DNA of 35,982 bases from Helicobacteraceae bacterium (GTDB taxonomy: Bacteria > Campylobacterota > Campylobacteria > Campylobacterales > SZUA-545): positions 1-35,982 of the forward strand of contig JAISRI010000094.1 of the NCBI GenBank assembly GCA_031273735.1, given 5' to 3'. Every line of letters starts with the position of its first letter. Position 1 is the stretch's first letter. The position numbers and the translations under genes are program-made. The notes beneath the pieces were generated by a model. The model had not been told where the DNA came from. It saw only the letters and a program-made list of their open reading frames with translations, and made no database searches. Positions 16,584-24,931 of the stretch are shown piece by piece.

Positions 16584-17062
16584 ACATATAATAACGCCCT
16601 ACGCGCCAGCGCGAGGCGTTTTTTTAGGGGTTTATCCTCTTTGCCCAAAATCGCGGCTTCGGTTTCCCGCGCCGCTTTTTTAAGCGTCTCATTAAAAACT
16701 ACGTCGTCGCGTTCCTTGCCGCGTTGCGCTTGTCTTTTGGCGGGTTTCTTTAAATATGGATACAGATTTAGGGGGTGTATATCCCTATTATCATCATTGA
16801 CTACCCACGCCGCCGAGTCTATTATTAGGGCGGCGTATGCGCCGAGACGTTCGTCTTGCGCGTCTGCAAGCGCCCTCGCTTTGGCTTTAAGCGCAAAAAT
16901 CGCGTCCATCCATTCGTCCTTGTAAAAGCTCGGACAATAGTTCAAGTAGCACCGTTGTATTTCCACGCGCTCTCTTAGCTCGCGCCAATACTCGTCGCGG
17001 GCGAGCGCTTTTTCGCCGTTTGCCGCTAGAAACTCCCTAGCGGTTTTTAGTAACTCTTCCAT
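16553..17062 (-). CDS. Hypothetical accessory protein, first gene of the P1 operon
   Basis: Good RBS (AAGGAG) and P1 promoter; no family recognised. Confidence 0.7.
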   Translation of the reverse strand: MEELLKTAREFLAANGEKALARDEYWRELRERVEIQRCYLNYCPSFYKDEWMDAIFALKAKARALADAQDERLGAYAALIIDSAAWVVNDDNRDIHPLNLYPYLKKPAKRQAQRGKERDDVVFNETLKKAARETEAAILGKEDKPLKKRLALARRALLYVYQSELIGSF

Positions 17063-17088
17063 TTTCTGCTCCTTTTTTTGTTATGGCA

Positions 17089-17127
17089 TAATTATAGCGG
17101 ACTTTGTTCGCGAAGTCAAGGGTTTTT
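17089..17127 (-). promoter_or_regulatory. Promoter/operator P1 (39 bp identical to P2)
   Basis: TTGACT (17114-17119 complement), 17-bp spacer, TATAAT (17091-17096 complement). Confidence 0.85.
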
Positions 17128-17256
17128 TGAAAGTTTTTCTATTTTTTTTGCAATTTTTTAACAAACGTAGTCATAGAGCGGGTTTGTTGGCATAAGATTT
17201 TTTGAAAAATTATCGAGGAACGGGCGAAAAAGAGGGCGAAAAGCAGAAAAAAGAGC

Positions 17257-17296
17257 AAAAAAAAGGGCGCGGGCGGCAAAAAACCGCCTCGCGCCC
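17257..17296 (-). terminator. Strong intrinsic terminator of the right hairpin array
   Basis: Minus strand GGGCGCG-A-GGCGG-TTTTTTG-CCGCC-CGCGCCC then T8. Confidence 0.85.
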
Positions 17297-17329
17297 GATC
17301 GTCTAGGCAAAGAGTTTACCCATCACACC

Positions 17330-17691
17330 ATTTCAATCCTCGCTCCCGCGATACTCGCGGGAACGTCCGAAAATAAAACTACTTTGCCACAATAACGTTT
17401 CAATCCTCGCGACCCCCAAAAGGGATCGCGTCGCCAAAGCCTAAAACGACTTGACCATAGTACTGCTTCAATCCTCGCGCCCGCGAAGGCGCGGCAAAAA
17501 CTATTTTAATCCGCGCGACCGCCGAAGCGATCGCGACAAAAACGAACATTTTGCTATCGCACAATGTTTCAAAAACAACGTTTCAATCCTCGCGCCCTTG
17601 CGGGCGCGGCAAAGAACGAACAAATTGCCGTCAAGCAAAGTAACAAAAACAATGTTTCAACCCTCGCGGACGGGCGAACCCGCCCGCGTCG
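17330..17691 (-). repeat. Array of six CRISPR type I-C-repeat-like hairpin units (degenerate stems, conserved GAGGATTGAAAC tail)
   Basis: Units at 17330-17365, 17397-17433, 17465-17495, 17503-17537, 17580-17610, 17654-17691. Confidence 0.85.
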
Positions 17692-17823
17692 ATAGAATAA
17701 TAACCTAATTAACCTTAAATGAAACTTAAGCGGCTGATTATTGTTTTGATAATTGCCCGCTAGAGATTAAGCCAGCGGGAGCAAACCCCATCTAAAAGGA
17801 TCGCAATCATAGCAAATTTAAAC

Positions 17824-18687
17824 TTAAGCCGCGAAACTCAAAAGATCGCGATTATTTTTTAACGCTTTTGTTTTAGTCGCGCCGTTGATAAAATAAAGCT
17901 CCTCGATATATTGCGCCGCTCGCGCCATTGTTTGCGATTTTGTTAAATGCTTATACGGGATATTTAATAATTCAAATATCGCGTCTAATTCGCTTTTTTC
18001 GCTCGTAAAAATATATCCTTCTCTATCGCCGATCCCTTTGATTAAATCTATCGTATCTTTCAGTCCAAAACTGCCGTGAAAATCTTTCTCGTTCGCGTCT
18101 GGTTTTTTTTTTCTGTAAGTGGCTTGATGGGTAAAAATATAAGGCGGATCGCACACAAAAACCGCGTTATCTATATCCCTAAATTGTTCTAAAACTATTC
18201 TAAAATCCGCGCTTATTCTTTCCACGCCCGCGAGATAATCGGCGCATTTTTTTAACGGATTTTTGCGTAGATTGTAATACTTAATATCGTCTTTTCTGAT
18301 GTCGATCACCGCCATTTGGTGCATAAACCACGCTTGCGCCGTATCTTTGTCGTAATCGCTAAACGACGAAAAAACCGATTTTATAACCGCTCTATGCTCG
18401 TCGTTTAGCGGTTGCGCGATCGCTAAATTAAAAGGTTCTAACGCTTTGACTAACGCTAATCTTAATCGTTCCGTTTCCTCTATTTTTGCAAGCCGCGCCG
18501 CGTAATTATCAAAATCGTTCCATATCACCCGCGCTTTAGGATTTTTCGCCTTAATATGATGGCTTAAAAGCCCCGATCCGCCGAATAAATCTATTACGAT
18601 TTTATCCGTAAAATCTATCGTAGTAAAATCGGCTATCCAATGCCTTTTTTGACCGATAAATCTAAGCGGAGCGTTGCGATATTTCAT
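17824..18687 (-). CDS. DNA adenine methyltransferase (Dam-like)
   Basis: LRFIGQKRHW, DLFGGSGLLSHH, VCDPPY motifs. Confidence 0.85.
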   Translation of the reverse strand: MKYRNAPLRFIGQKRHWIADFTTIDFTDKIVIDLFGGSGLLSHHIKAKNPKARVIWNDFDNYAARLAKIEETERLRLALVKALEPFNLAIAQPLNDEHRAVIKSVFSSFSDYDKDTAQAWFMHQMAVIDIRKDDIKYYNLRKNPLKKCADYLAGVERISADFRIVLEQFRDIDNAVFVCDPPYIFTHQATYRKKKPDANEKDFHGSFGLKDTIDLIKGIGDREGYIFTSEKSELDAIFELLNIPYKHLTKSQTMARAAQYIEELYFINGATKTKALKNNRDLLSFAA

Positions 18688-18690
18688 TCT

Positions 18691-19173
18691 TTATTTAGCC
18701 GCCATAATATCGGCTAATTCTCGCGCTCTCTTAGGCGTTTGCGTCGCCCATTTGCTTCCTAACATAGCTTGGGACGCTTTAAAATAATCGCGCTTTTCTA
18801 AATACTTCCACATATTCAAAAATCCCAAAACTCCAACCACTCCCATCTGATAGCACATTTCGTAAATTACGTCGGCTTTTTCGTTGGGTAAAAGCAAAAT
18901 AAGCGGCTTCGCTTTTACGATCGCGTTTTTATACTCCTCTAAACGCAAATTAAGCAGTATTTCGCCCTCTTTTTCGTTTATCGGCTCGATCTCTTGTTGG
19001 ATATTGCCGCTAACGTAGCGGGAAGCCATTATGCGCTTCTTTTCCTCGTCTTTCAAGGGCAAAAGCGTCCCGTATCCAATAGTAGGGTTGCCTAGATGAT
19101 CGTCGTAGGATTTAGCCATAAATCCCTCGTGTTTTTTTATGCTTTCGATTAACGCCATTTTATGCCTCCGCAC
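18691..19173 (-). CDS. Phage lysozyme (GH24-type endolysin)
   Basis: IKKHEGFMAKSYDDHLGNPTIGYGT...; lysis cassette position. Confidence 0.88.
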   Translation of the reverse strand: MRRHKMALIESIKKHEGFMAKSYDDHLGNPTIGYGTLLPLKDEEKKRIMASRYVSGNIQQEIEPINEKEGEILLNLRLEEYKNAIVKAKPLILLLPNEKADVIYEMCYQMGVVGVLGFLNMWKYLEKRDYFKASQAMLGSKWATQTPKRARELADIMAAK

Positions 19174-19679
19174 GTTGGGATATGACCTATATCGTAACGT
19201 CCCGTTACGTCGTTTTTTAACTCGTTTTTTTGCGCCTTCTCGTTTTTTCGCTTCTTATATTTTTCGTATTTTTTAATCGTCTCGTTTAACTCTCTTTCAA
19301 AACCCATTTTTACAATAGGAACGTCTGGCGGCAAATGTTCGATCATTTCTTTAAAGTATTTTATCCACGCTAAATATCGCCGTTCTTTTTCGTCCGCTAC
19401 CGCGCTAAAAGAGTATTTAGGCGCGGCTTCTCGCTCGTCCCATCGCTCCATTTCTTTAAGCGTTTCGTCGTGTTCTTTCGTCGCTTCTATTAGCCATTTT
19501 TCAAGCTCGTCTTTTATTTCGTCCATCGTGTTTTTGCGTAGATCGAAATTGTTTTTTATTAAATGCAAATGTAAAATCCGCTCTAACTTATTAACGCGAG
19601 ATCGCAAAAACGCGCACTCCATTTGTATCATTTCAAATTGTTTTTCCATTTCTAAATCCTTCATTGACAACTTTCGCAA
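19149..19679 (-). CDS. Hypothetical coiled-coil protein
   Basis: Coding-like, between lysis genes. Confidence 0.55.
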   Translation of the reverse strand: MRKLSMKDLEMEKQFEMIQMECAFLRSRVNKLERILHLHLIKNNFDLRKNTMDEIKDELEKWLIEATKEHDETLKEMERWDEREAAPKYSFSAVADEKERRYLAWIKYFKEMIEHLPPDVPIVKMGFERELNETIKKYEKYKKRKNEKAQKNELKNDVTGRYDIGHIPTCGGIKWR

Positions 19680-19894
19680 TTGCAGAAATTATCTTGCGTT
19701 TTATCGGGCAGATCAAAATCGTCTTTATCGCCGTTTATCGGCTTCGCCGTTTCGACTTTTCGCCCGTTTATTATTATCGGTTTTTCTTGCGTTTTGGGCG
19801 CGGGTTTGTTAATAATTTTATTAACTCTTTCGCGCATTTCGCTCTGTATTTTTTCGCGCTCCTCGTCGGTTAAAACCTCTTTATCGTTCGGCAT
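19661..19894 (-). CDS. Hypothetical protein with CxCxxC end
   Basis: MPNDKEVLTDEEREKIQSEM...NFCNCESCQ. Confidence 0.55.
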   Translation of the reverse strand: MPNDKEVLTDEEREKIQSEMRERVNKIINKPAPKTQEKPIIINGRKVETAKPINGDKDDFDLPDKTQDNFCNCESCQ

Positions 19895-20153
19895 TTTTAC
19901 AACTCCTTATATTAGTTAAAAGCGTCGCGCCGTCGGGCGTGGCGTAGTATCTTGTGGCGTTCGCGTCGATAATAATCCAGCGAGTTTTTAACCATTCGCT
20001 TTTAATTATTTCTTGCGGCGACGTGCAATTTTTGTCGATATAAACATACTCTTTTATTATTTGCGTTTTCGCGCCGCACCCCGCAAAAATAAACAATAAA
20101 ATAATAAGCGCGATAATCGCCAAAAATGAAACGATTAAATTATTTCTATTCAT
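19881..20153 (-). CDS. Lipoprotein, o-spanin (Rz1-like) candidate
   Basis: Signal plus lipobox IALIILLFIFAGCG. Confidence 0.5.
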   Translation of the reverse strand: MNRNNLIVSFLAIIALIILLFIFAGCGAKTQIIKEYVYIDKNCTSPQEIIKSEWLKTRWIIIDANATRYYATPDGATLLTNIRSCKNAER

Positions 20154-20169
20154 TTTTTAATCCTTTTTT

Positions 20170-20237
20170 CGTTATACCCGCGTCCGTTCTCGTCATACCC
20201 GTTCCCGTTCTCGTCATACCCGCGAAGGCGGGTATCC
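20170..20237. repeat. About 2.5 copies of a 21-bp CGTCATACCCG repeat ending in a dRS3-like palindrome
   Basis: cgttatacccgcgtccgttct / cgtcatacccgttcccgttct / cgtcatacccgcgaaggcgggtatcc. Confidence 0.75.
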
Positions 20238-20270
20238 AAATTAAAAACTTGCGCGAAAAAGATAATAATC

Positions 20271-20639
20271 TCATTGCTTCAATCCTTGTAAAATCGGATC
20301 GTTTTCGTCGTTGATAATTAAGCAAGTTTCAATGATAATTTTTTCTTTTGCGATAGGCGTTTTATTTTCGATCGCGTTTATCAATTTTCGCGTCTCGTTA
20401 TGCGCCTCGCTCTCGCTTTTTAATGCGTTTGAAAACTCGCTAATTCTCGCCTCGTAATCGATCGTTAAGCGGCTTATCGTTTCGTCGTTTTGTTTATTCG
20501 CGTCGATCGCTATTATTAAATCGCTCTCTAGCTTTTCAACGTCGTTTTTTAACTCCTTAATATCGCCGCGCAAAACGTAGATATAAGCGCTTAAAAACAG
20601 CAAAACAAGCGCGGCTAATGCGTATAAATAATTAGTCAT
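20271..20639 (-). CDS. i-spanin (Rz-like) candidate
   Basis: N-terminal TM followed by a coiled coil (LKNDVEKLESDLIIAIDANKQNDETISRL). Confidence 0.55.
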   Translation of the reverse strand: MTNYLYALAALVLLFLSAYIYVLRGDIKELKNDVEKLESDLIIAIDANKQNDETISRLTIDYEARISEFSNALKSESEAHNETRKLINAIENKTPIAKEKIIIETCLIINDENDPILQGLKQ

Positions 20640-20887
20640 TGTTGCGTCTTGTAAACAAGCCCGCCGATAGCGGCTAAAAACGACAATAATATCGCGCCTA
20701 TAACCGATCGTTGATTGTTTTTAAGCTGTTTTATTTCGCGATCGTTATTTTCCAAGCGGTTGTTCATAACCGCTTGATTAACCAAAACTTGCGTTAATTT
20801 TTCGTTAATTTCGTCGAGACCTTCGCCAATCTCTTTTTTTAACTCGTCGATTTTCTGATCGTCTTTTCTCACGTATTCATTAGGCAT
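20636..20887 (-). CDS. Holin / hemolysin XhlA-like
   Basis: Coiled coil then C-terminal TM (SVIGAILLSFLAAIGGLVY). Confidence 0.55.
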   Translation of the reverse strand: MPNEYVRKDDQKIDELKKEIGEGLDEINEKLTQVLVNQAVMNNRLENNDREIKQLKNNQRSVIGAILLSFLAAIGGLVYKTQQ

Positions 20888-21167
20888 TTTTTTCTCGCCT
20901 TTCGTTTAATACGTTTAATTTTATTTTTCGCTTTTCCTCGCCGATTTTTAACCCGTCTTTGGTCGAAAAACTAAAATAAAACTTACTATTGATATAAGGC
21001 GCGCCGAATAACGCGACGGGCAACAAAGCCGCGCCCGCGATCAATATCCCGCTAATCGTCCCGATCTCTTGTCCGATCGCTAAATACGCGGCGATCGCGG
21101 CTAATGCGCAAGACAAACCAGCGCCGCACAAAAACAACCAAAAACGCCAATTGTTTTTTTTAGCCAT
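20880..21167 (-). CDS. Holin-like membrane protein
   Basis: Two hydrophobic segments near the N-terminus; lysis cassette. Confidence 0.45.
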   Translation of the reverse strand: MAKKNNWRFWLFLCGAGLSCALAAIAAYLAIGQEIGTISGILIAGAALLPVALFGAPYINSKFYFSFSTKDGLKIGEEKRKIKLNVLNERREKNA

Positions 21168-22056
21168 TTTCGCCCTCTTTTTCGTTTATTTCTCGCGTTT
21201 CTACGGGCGCGGGAAGGCTTAATACCTCTTGGCTCTCGATCGCCTCTAATGCGTTTATAACGTCAATATAATCGTGTTCCATATTCGCGGCGATTAAATG
21301 CTTCGCGACGCGCCAGCCGTATTTATGCGGACGCGCTTGCGCGTGGCTGTTCCAAAGCGCGACGCTTGGCTTATTTGCGGCTGCGCATAAATGATTAAGG
21401 GAACTATCAATCCCTATAATATATTTAGCTTTATGAATAAACGAAAACGCGCCGATATATGGCGTTTCGATCTTTAGCGTCCCCCATATATCGGGTTCGT
21501 TTTTAAGCGCGAAATTAAGCCATAATATATTAGGGTATTTTTCGATTAAACGCCGCATAAGTATATTAGCCATTTGCGGCGGATAATTGCGTATGCCGCG
21601 CATTAGATTAAAATCGTATGGCGCGTTGGGATTAAAGCCTTCGGCTGGTTGCCCGCCGCTAAATTGCACTAATCCGATCTCGCGTCCCTCGTATGGCGCA
21701 ATAGCCCTTTGTCCGACCTCGATCGCCTCTTTGCTTAACATTATTTCTGGCAAATCTTTGTCTTTATCAAAATCGATCCCGAATTGTTCCGCCCACCACT
21801 CGCATATATGCTGATCGTTAAATTGATACTCGCATTTATAAGGTTCGGCGTAAATGATTTTTTCGTCGTTTTCTTTTTGCGTTAAATAGTCGTTACTATG
21901 ATACGTTTTTTTAACGCAATCAGACCAAAAAAACACGTCTACATAAGGGGTGATAATTTTGATTTTATCGCCGTCTTTATTAGCTAGTTTTCGCGTCAAA
22001 GCGCTAAAGGCGATCGCCTTGCCTAGACCGCCCTCGACTAAGTAAACTTTATCCAT
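21160..22056 (-). CDS. Glycosyltransferase family 9 (heptosyltransferase-like)
   Basis: GGLGKAIAFSALTRKL and C-terminal AKYIIGIDSSLNHLCAAANKPSVALWN. Confidence 0.65.
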   Translation of the reverse strand: MDKVYLVEGGLGKAIAFSALTRKLANKDGDKIKIITPYVDVFFWSDCVKKTYHSNDYLTQKENDEKIIYAEPYKCEYQFNDQHICEWWAEQFGIDFDKDKDLPEIMLSKEAIEVGQRAIAPYEGREIGLVQFSGGQPAEGFNPNAPYDFNLMRGIRNYPPQMANILMRRLIEKYPNILWLNFALKNEPDIWGTLKIETPYIGAFSFIHKAKYIIGIDSSLNHLCAAANKPSVALWNSHAQARPHKYGWRVAKHLIAANMEHDYIDVINALEAIESQEVLSLPAPVETREINEKEGENG

Positions 22057-22450
22057 TATTTTCCTCTTTTTCTATTTCTGTTAAACGTTCGTCGATCGCG
22101 TTTATGCGCTCTCTTGCCGCTTGTCTTTGCGCCGCTAATTCGGGGTATTTTTCGGCTAAACTCGCGCCGTTTTCGGTCGCTTTTATCGCCTTGTAATCCG
22201 TATCGGCTAATAGCTTTAATAATGCGGTTTTTTCGTCGTTTAACGTTTCGCTTTCCGTAGGGATATAAGGCTCTATAATCCCGCCGTTTTTAACGTAGTT
22301 TTCTATCGCCTCTCTAAACGTATCGCTTAACGGGTGATTATCAGTTTCGCGCCAAATATATATGCGCTTTTCGCCCTCGATCGTAGCTTCGCCCGTTATC
22401 GCGCCGTCTCTTGTTTTTGTCGCCGTTTGTATTATTATTTTTATCATCAT
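22049..22450 (-). CDS. Tail-fibre-associated / assembly-like protein
   Basis: Position after fibre; DUF4376-like helical C-terminus. Confidence 0.4.
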   Translation of the reverse strand: MMIKIIIQTATKTRDGAITGEATIEGEKRIYIWRETDNHPLSDTFREAIENYVKNGGIIEPYIPTESETLNDEKTALLKLLADTDYKAIKATENGASLAEKYPELAAQRQAARERINAIDERLTEIEKEENNG

Positions 22451-23502
22451 ACTTTCTCGACTATTCTTAATAGATCAAACAGCGGCGATCTGATCGCTCC
22501 AATTCCCAAACAAACATCGCCGCTCGCGGCGCACATACAACAATAAATTCTTGTGGCTAATACGTCGCGAGGATTAACGGCGCGAAGTAGGGCGGTAGAC
22601 GACGATCCATTACCTTTTCGGGTTGTCCATAACGCTACGCCATTACAAAATACCCCCCAGCAAGAACACCCCCTACCATTTGCGCACGCATAAAAATAAG
22701 CGCACCCGATAGCATTTGTCTTTAAACTTGCGACTAATGCGCTACCGTATAGACAAACATCGGCAAATGTAGAATTAGCAATAACCGTCGAGGCTGGTTC
22801 TAAAGTTACTTCTAATCCGTGAGAATGCCCGCACTCTAATAAACAGTTTTGTAAACCTATGTATAATGGAGTTATACCCGCCGAATTGCAAGCGGCGATC
22901 GCCGCGCTATTAGCGGCGTTAACGGCTTGTTCGATCGCCACGTTAGCGCAAGATACCGCTACGTTTGCGCAATTAGCGGATATTGTCGCGCTATTTGCGG
23001 CGTTTGTCGCGCTAACGGCGGCGGCGTTTTGCGAGACGAGGGCGCAATCTTGACTTGTCGCGGCGCATCCCGCTTTTGTGATCGCCACGTTTGCGCAAGC
23101 TACCGCTACGTTTGCGCAAGCTACCGCTACGTTTGACGAGTTGATAGATACGGTTGCGCAAGCTACCGCCACGTTTGACGAGTTGATAGATACGGTTGCG
23201 CAAGCGATCCCGATATTGATATGATCGCAAACGTTTAAATAAGCGTTTGCGGCGTTTATCGCGCTGGTCTCCGCGCAGGTAGCTTTAGCGATCGCTATAT
23301 TGCCCGCATTGACGGCGTTTTGCTCTTTTGTATTAACGTTTTGTTCGGTTAAATTGACCTCGCTTATAAACGTATTTACTTCGTTTCGCAAAATCGGGAA
23401 CGCGTCTAAAAAAGCGGCGGCTTTGCAATCAAATTGCGCGGGTAAATCAACGCCTTTTAACGGCGGATCGGGTATGCAACTTAACACTTGATTTACAGCC
23501 AT
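22447..23502 (-). CDS. Cys-rich repetitive tail fibre
   Basis: Heptad repeats (ATVSINSSNVAVAC x2, ANVAVAC), 25 Cys in 351 aa; downstream of tail genes. Confidence 0.7.
   Translation of the reverse strand: MAVNQVLSCIPDPPLKGVDLPAQFDCKAAAFLDAFPILRNEVNTFISEVNLTEQNVNTKEQNAVNAGNIAIAKATCAETSAINAANAYLNVCDHINIGIACATVSINSSNVAVACATVSINSSNVAVACANVAVACANVAITKAGCAATSQDCALVSQNAAAVSATNAANSATISANCANVAVSCANVAIEQAVNAANSAAIAACNSAGITPLYIGLQNCLLECGHSHGLEVTLEPASTVIANSTFADVCLYGSALVASLKTNAIGCAYFYACANGRGCSCWGVFCNGVALWTTRKGNGSSSTALLRAVNPRDVLATRIYCCMCAASGDVCLGIGAIRSPLFDLLRIVEKV
23080..23212. repeat. Tandem 21/42-bp repeats in the fibre gene
   Basis: acgtttgacgagttgatagatacggttgcgcaagctaccgc repeated; encodes 7/14-aa repeats. 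Confidence 0.85.
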
Positions 23503-23513
23503 TTTTTACCTTT

Positions 23514-24079
23514 CTATTTCTTTCTCTTTTTCGCGTTTTTTTCGTTTATAATTTTAGCGTAATCGCTCGCCATTTCTTTAATAATTTTATACGTTTTTAT
23601 CCTGTTAAAACCATATTCCGCGCAATAATCGCGGACGAATAAATAATCGGTTCTTATACCGCCGAAGCCGTCGCCAAATAAACACATATTAAAACACTCC
23701 CAAACTTGTAATAACTCTTTATCCCACTCGTTCGCGTCGATCTTAAAACCTTGCGCCGCGCTTTTCGCGGCGGCGCGAAGTTTTAATTTTTTTTTGCCGT
23801 CTGCTCCTCAAGTTCCGCCTGCCATTGCGAACCAATTGCAAACAAATTACTATCCTCCATCTGCTCGTCCCACCACTGATCTATTAAGGCTTTATCGCCC
23901 TCGATCCGCGACTTAAAGACGGCGAGACTTTTAACGATTTGCTCTTTTCCCGTTTCCTCTTTTTCGAGGTTTTCTAAAATCTCACGAGTGTTTAACTCGC
24001 GGTATTTAACCTTGATTTCCGCGCCGTCTCTTAACGCTAAAACGCGATCTATTGACCGCAATTTGCTAAACGCTCCCAT
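23514..24079 (-). CDS. Tail assembly chaperone G/GT-type fusion via -1 frameshift
   Basis: Zero frame 24079..23783; A9 run at its end, -1 frame open to TAG at 23514 (…KKLKLRAAAKSAAQGFKIDANEWDKELLQVWECFNMCLFGDGFGG…). Confidence 0.8.
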
Positions 24080-24082
24080 CTA

Positions 24083-24910
24083 CTAATCCCCCCCTAAATA
24101 TACGCTGTAATCGGCGAGGGTTTTCGCCGTAAAATCCAGCGTAATATGCGACCCGCCGATCAAGTTAAGATCGCCGCTAGACGAAAGATTGACTTTTGGG
24201 AATATCGCGCTAAGCGGCGCGTTTGTTAAGCTCTTGGCTACTAACCTAATCTGCCCGATGTTGTTAGTCCTTTCGCCAGACGCGATTTTGCTTCTGATTT
24301 TGCTTCCCACTTTAACGAACGCGGGGTCAAAAGCAGTTCCGTCTCCTACTAAATCCCAACTAGCCAAATCAAACGCCGATCCGTCTCCCGTAAGCGCCGC
24401 ATTAGCCGCGTAAAGCAGATCGTTATAGATTACTCTATCGCCGATCGAATATGCGGTCGAAACGCTAAATAAAGCCGCTACGGGATTAACGTTTTGCGAA
24501 GCTACATATACGCCGTCGAGATACAAAACCCCGTCGCCCTCTAAATAGCTTTGCGTGGGATCGTAAGCGATCAACGTCTTACCGCTGATCGGGTCGTAAT
24601 CGCCCGCATTTAGCGTCTCCTCTCTCGCCGTCCCGTAGAGATATAACTCTAACGATTTCGCGTCGGTCGATCCGATCGTAAAATTAAGCGTTGTGTTGGT
24701 CTCGGTTACCACTTCGCTAACCGTTTTCGCAGAGCCGTCGTCGCGACTTATTAGCGGCTCGGTCGTCTCGTCTCGCGTCGTGCTAAACGTATCTATAAAT
24801 CCAAGCTGGATTTCACTTGCTAGATTAGGAGTTCCGTCCGCGCCGATCGGCGCGAAAAACACCTTACCGCCCTGTAATCGGGCGACCTTTTCTAATGGTT
24901 GTTGCGGCAT
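24083..24910 (-). CDS. Major tail tube protein with inserted decoration domain
   Basis: Tail tube-like ends; internal YSIGDRVIYNDLLYAANAALTGDG insertion. Confidence 0.65.
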   Translation of the reverse strand: MPQQPLEKVARLQGGKVFFAPIGADGTPNLASEIQLGFIDTFSTTRDETTEPLISRDDGSAKTVSEVVTETNTTLNFTIGSTDAKSLELYLYGTAREETLNAGDYDPISGKTLIAYDPTQSYLEGDGVLYLDGVYVASQNVNPVAALFSVSTAYSIGDRVIYNDLLYAANAALTGDGSAFDLASWDLVGDGTAFDPAFVKVGSKIRSKIASGERTNNIGQIRLVAKSLTNAPLSAIFPKVNLSSSGDLNLIGGSHITLDFTAKTLADYSVYLGGD

Positions 24911-24931
24911 TTCTTTTTCCTTTTTTATAAG

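Noticed and set aside
17330-17691. Ordinary CRISPR array
   Set aside because: Repeats are not identical (stems differ), spacing is irregular (67, 68, 38, 77, 74), intervals are mutually similar and no cas genes are in the window.
20126-20314. ORF 20126..20314 +
   Set aside because: Mostly translation of the 21-bp tandem repeat (VIPASVLVIPVPVLVIPAK); antisense to phage operon.
22563-22576. Extra CRISPR-like motif (gtcgcgaggatta) in the fibre gene
   Set aside because: Lies in frame in coding sequence (NPRDVL), lacks TTGAAAC and a convincing hairpin; likely chance.
22447-23502. Diversity-generating retroelement target in the fibre gene
   Set aside because: No reverse transcriptase ORF, no template repeat seen; repeats are simple tandem heptad codons.
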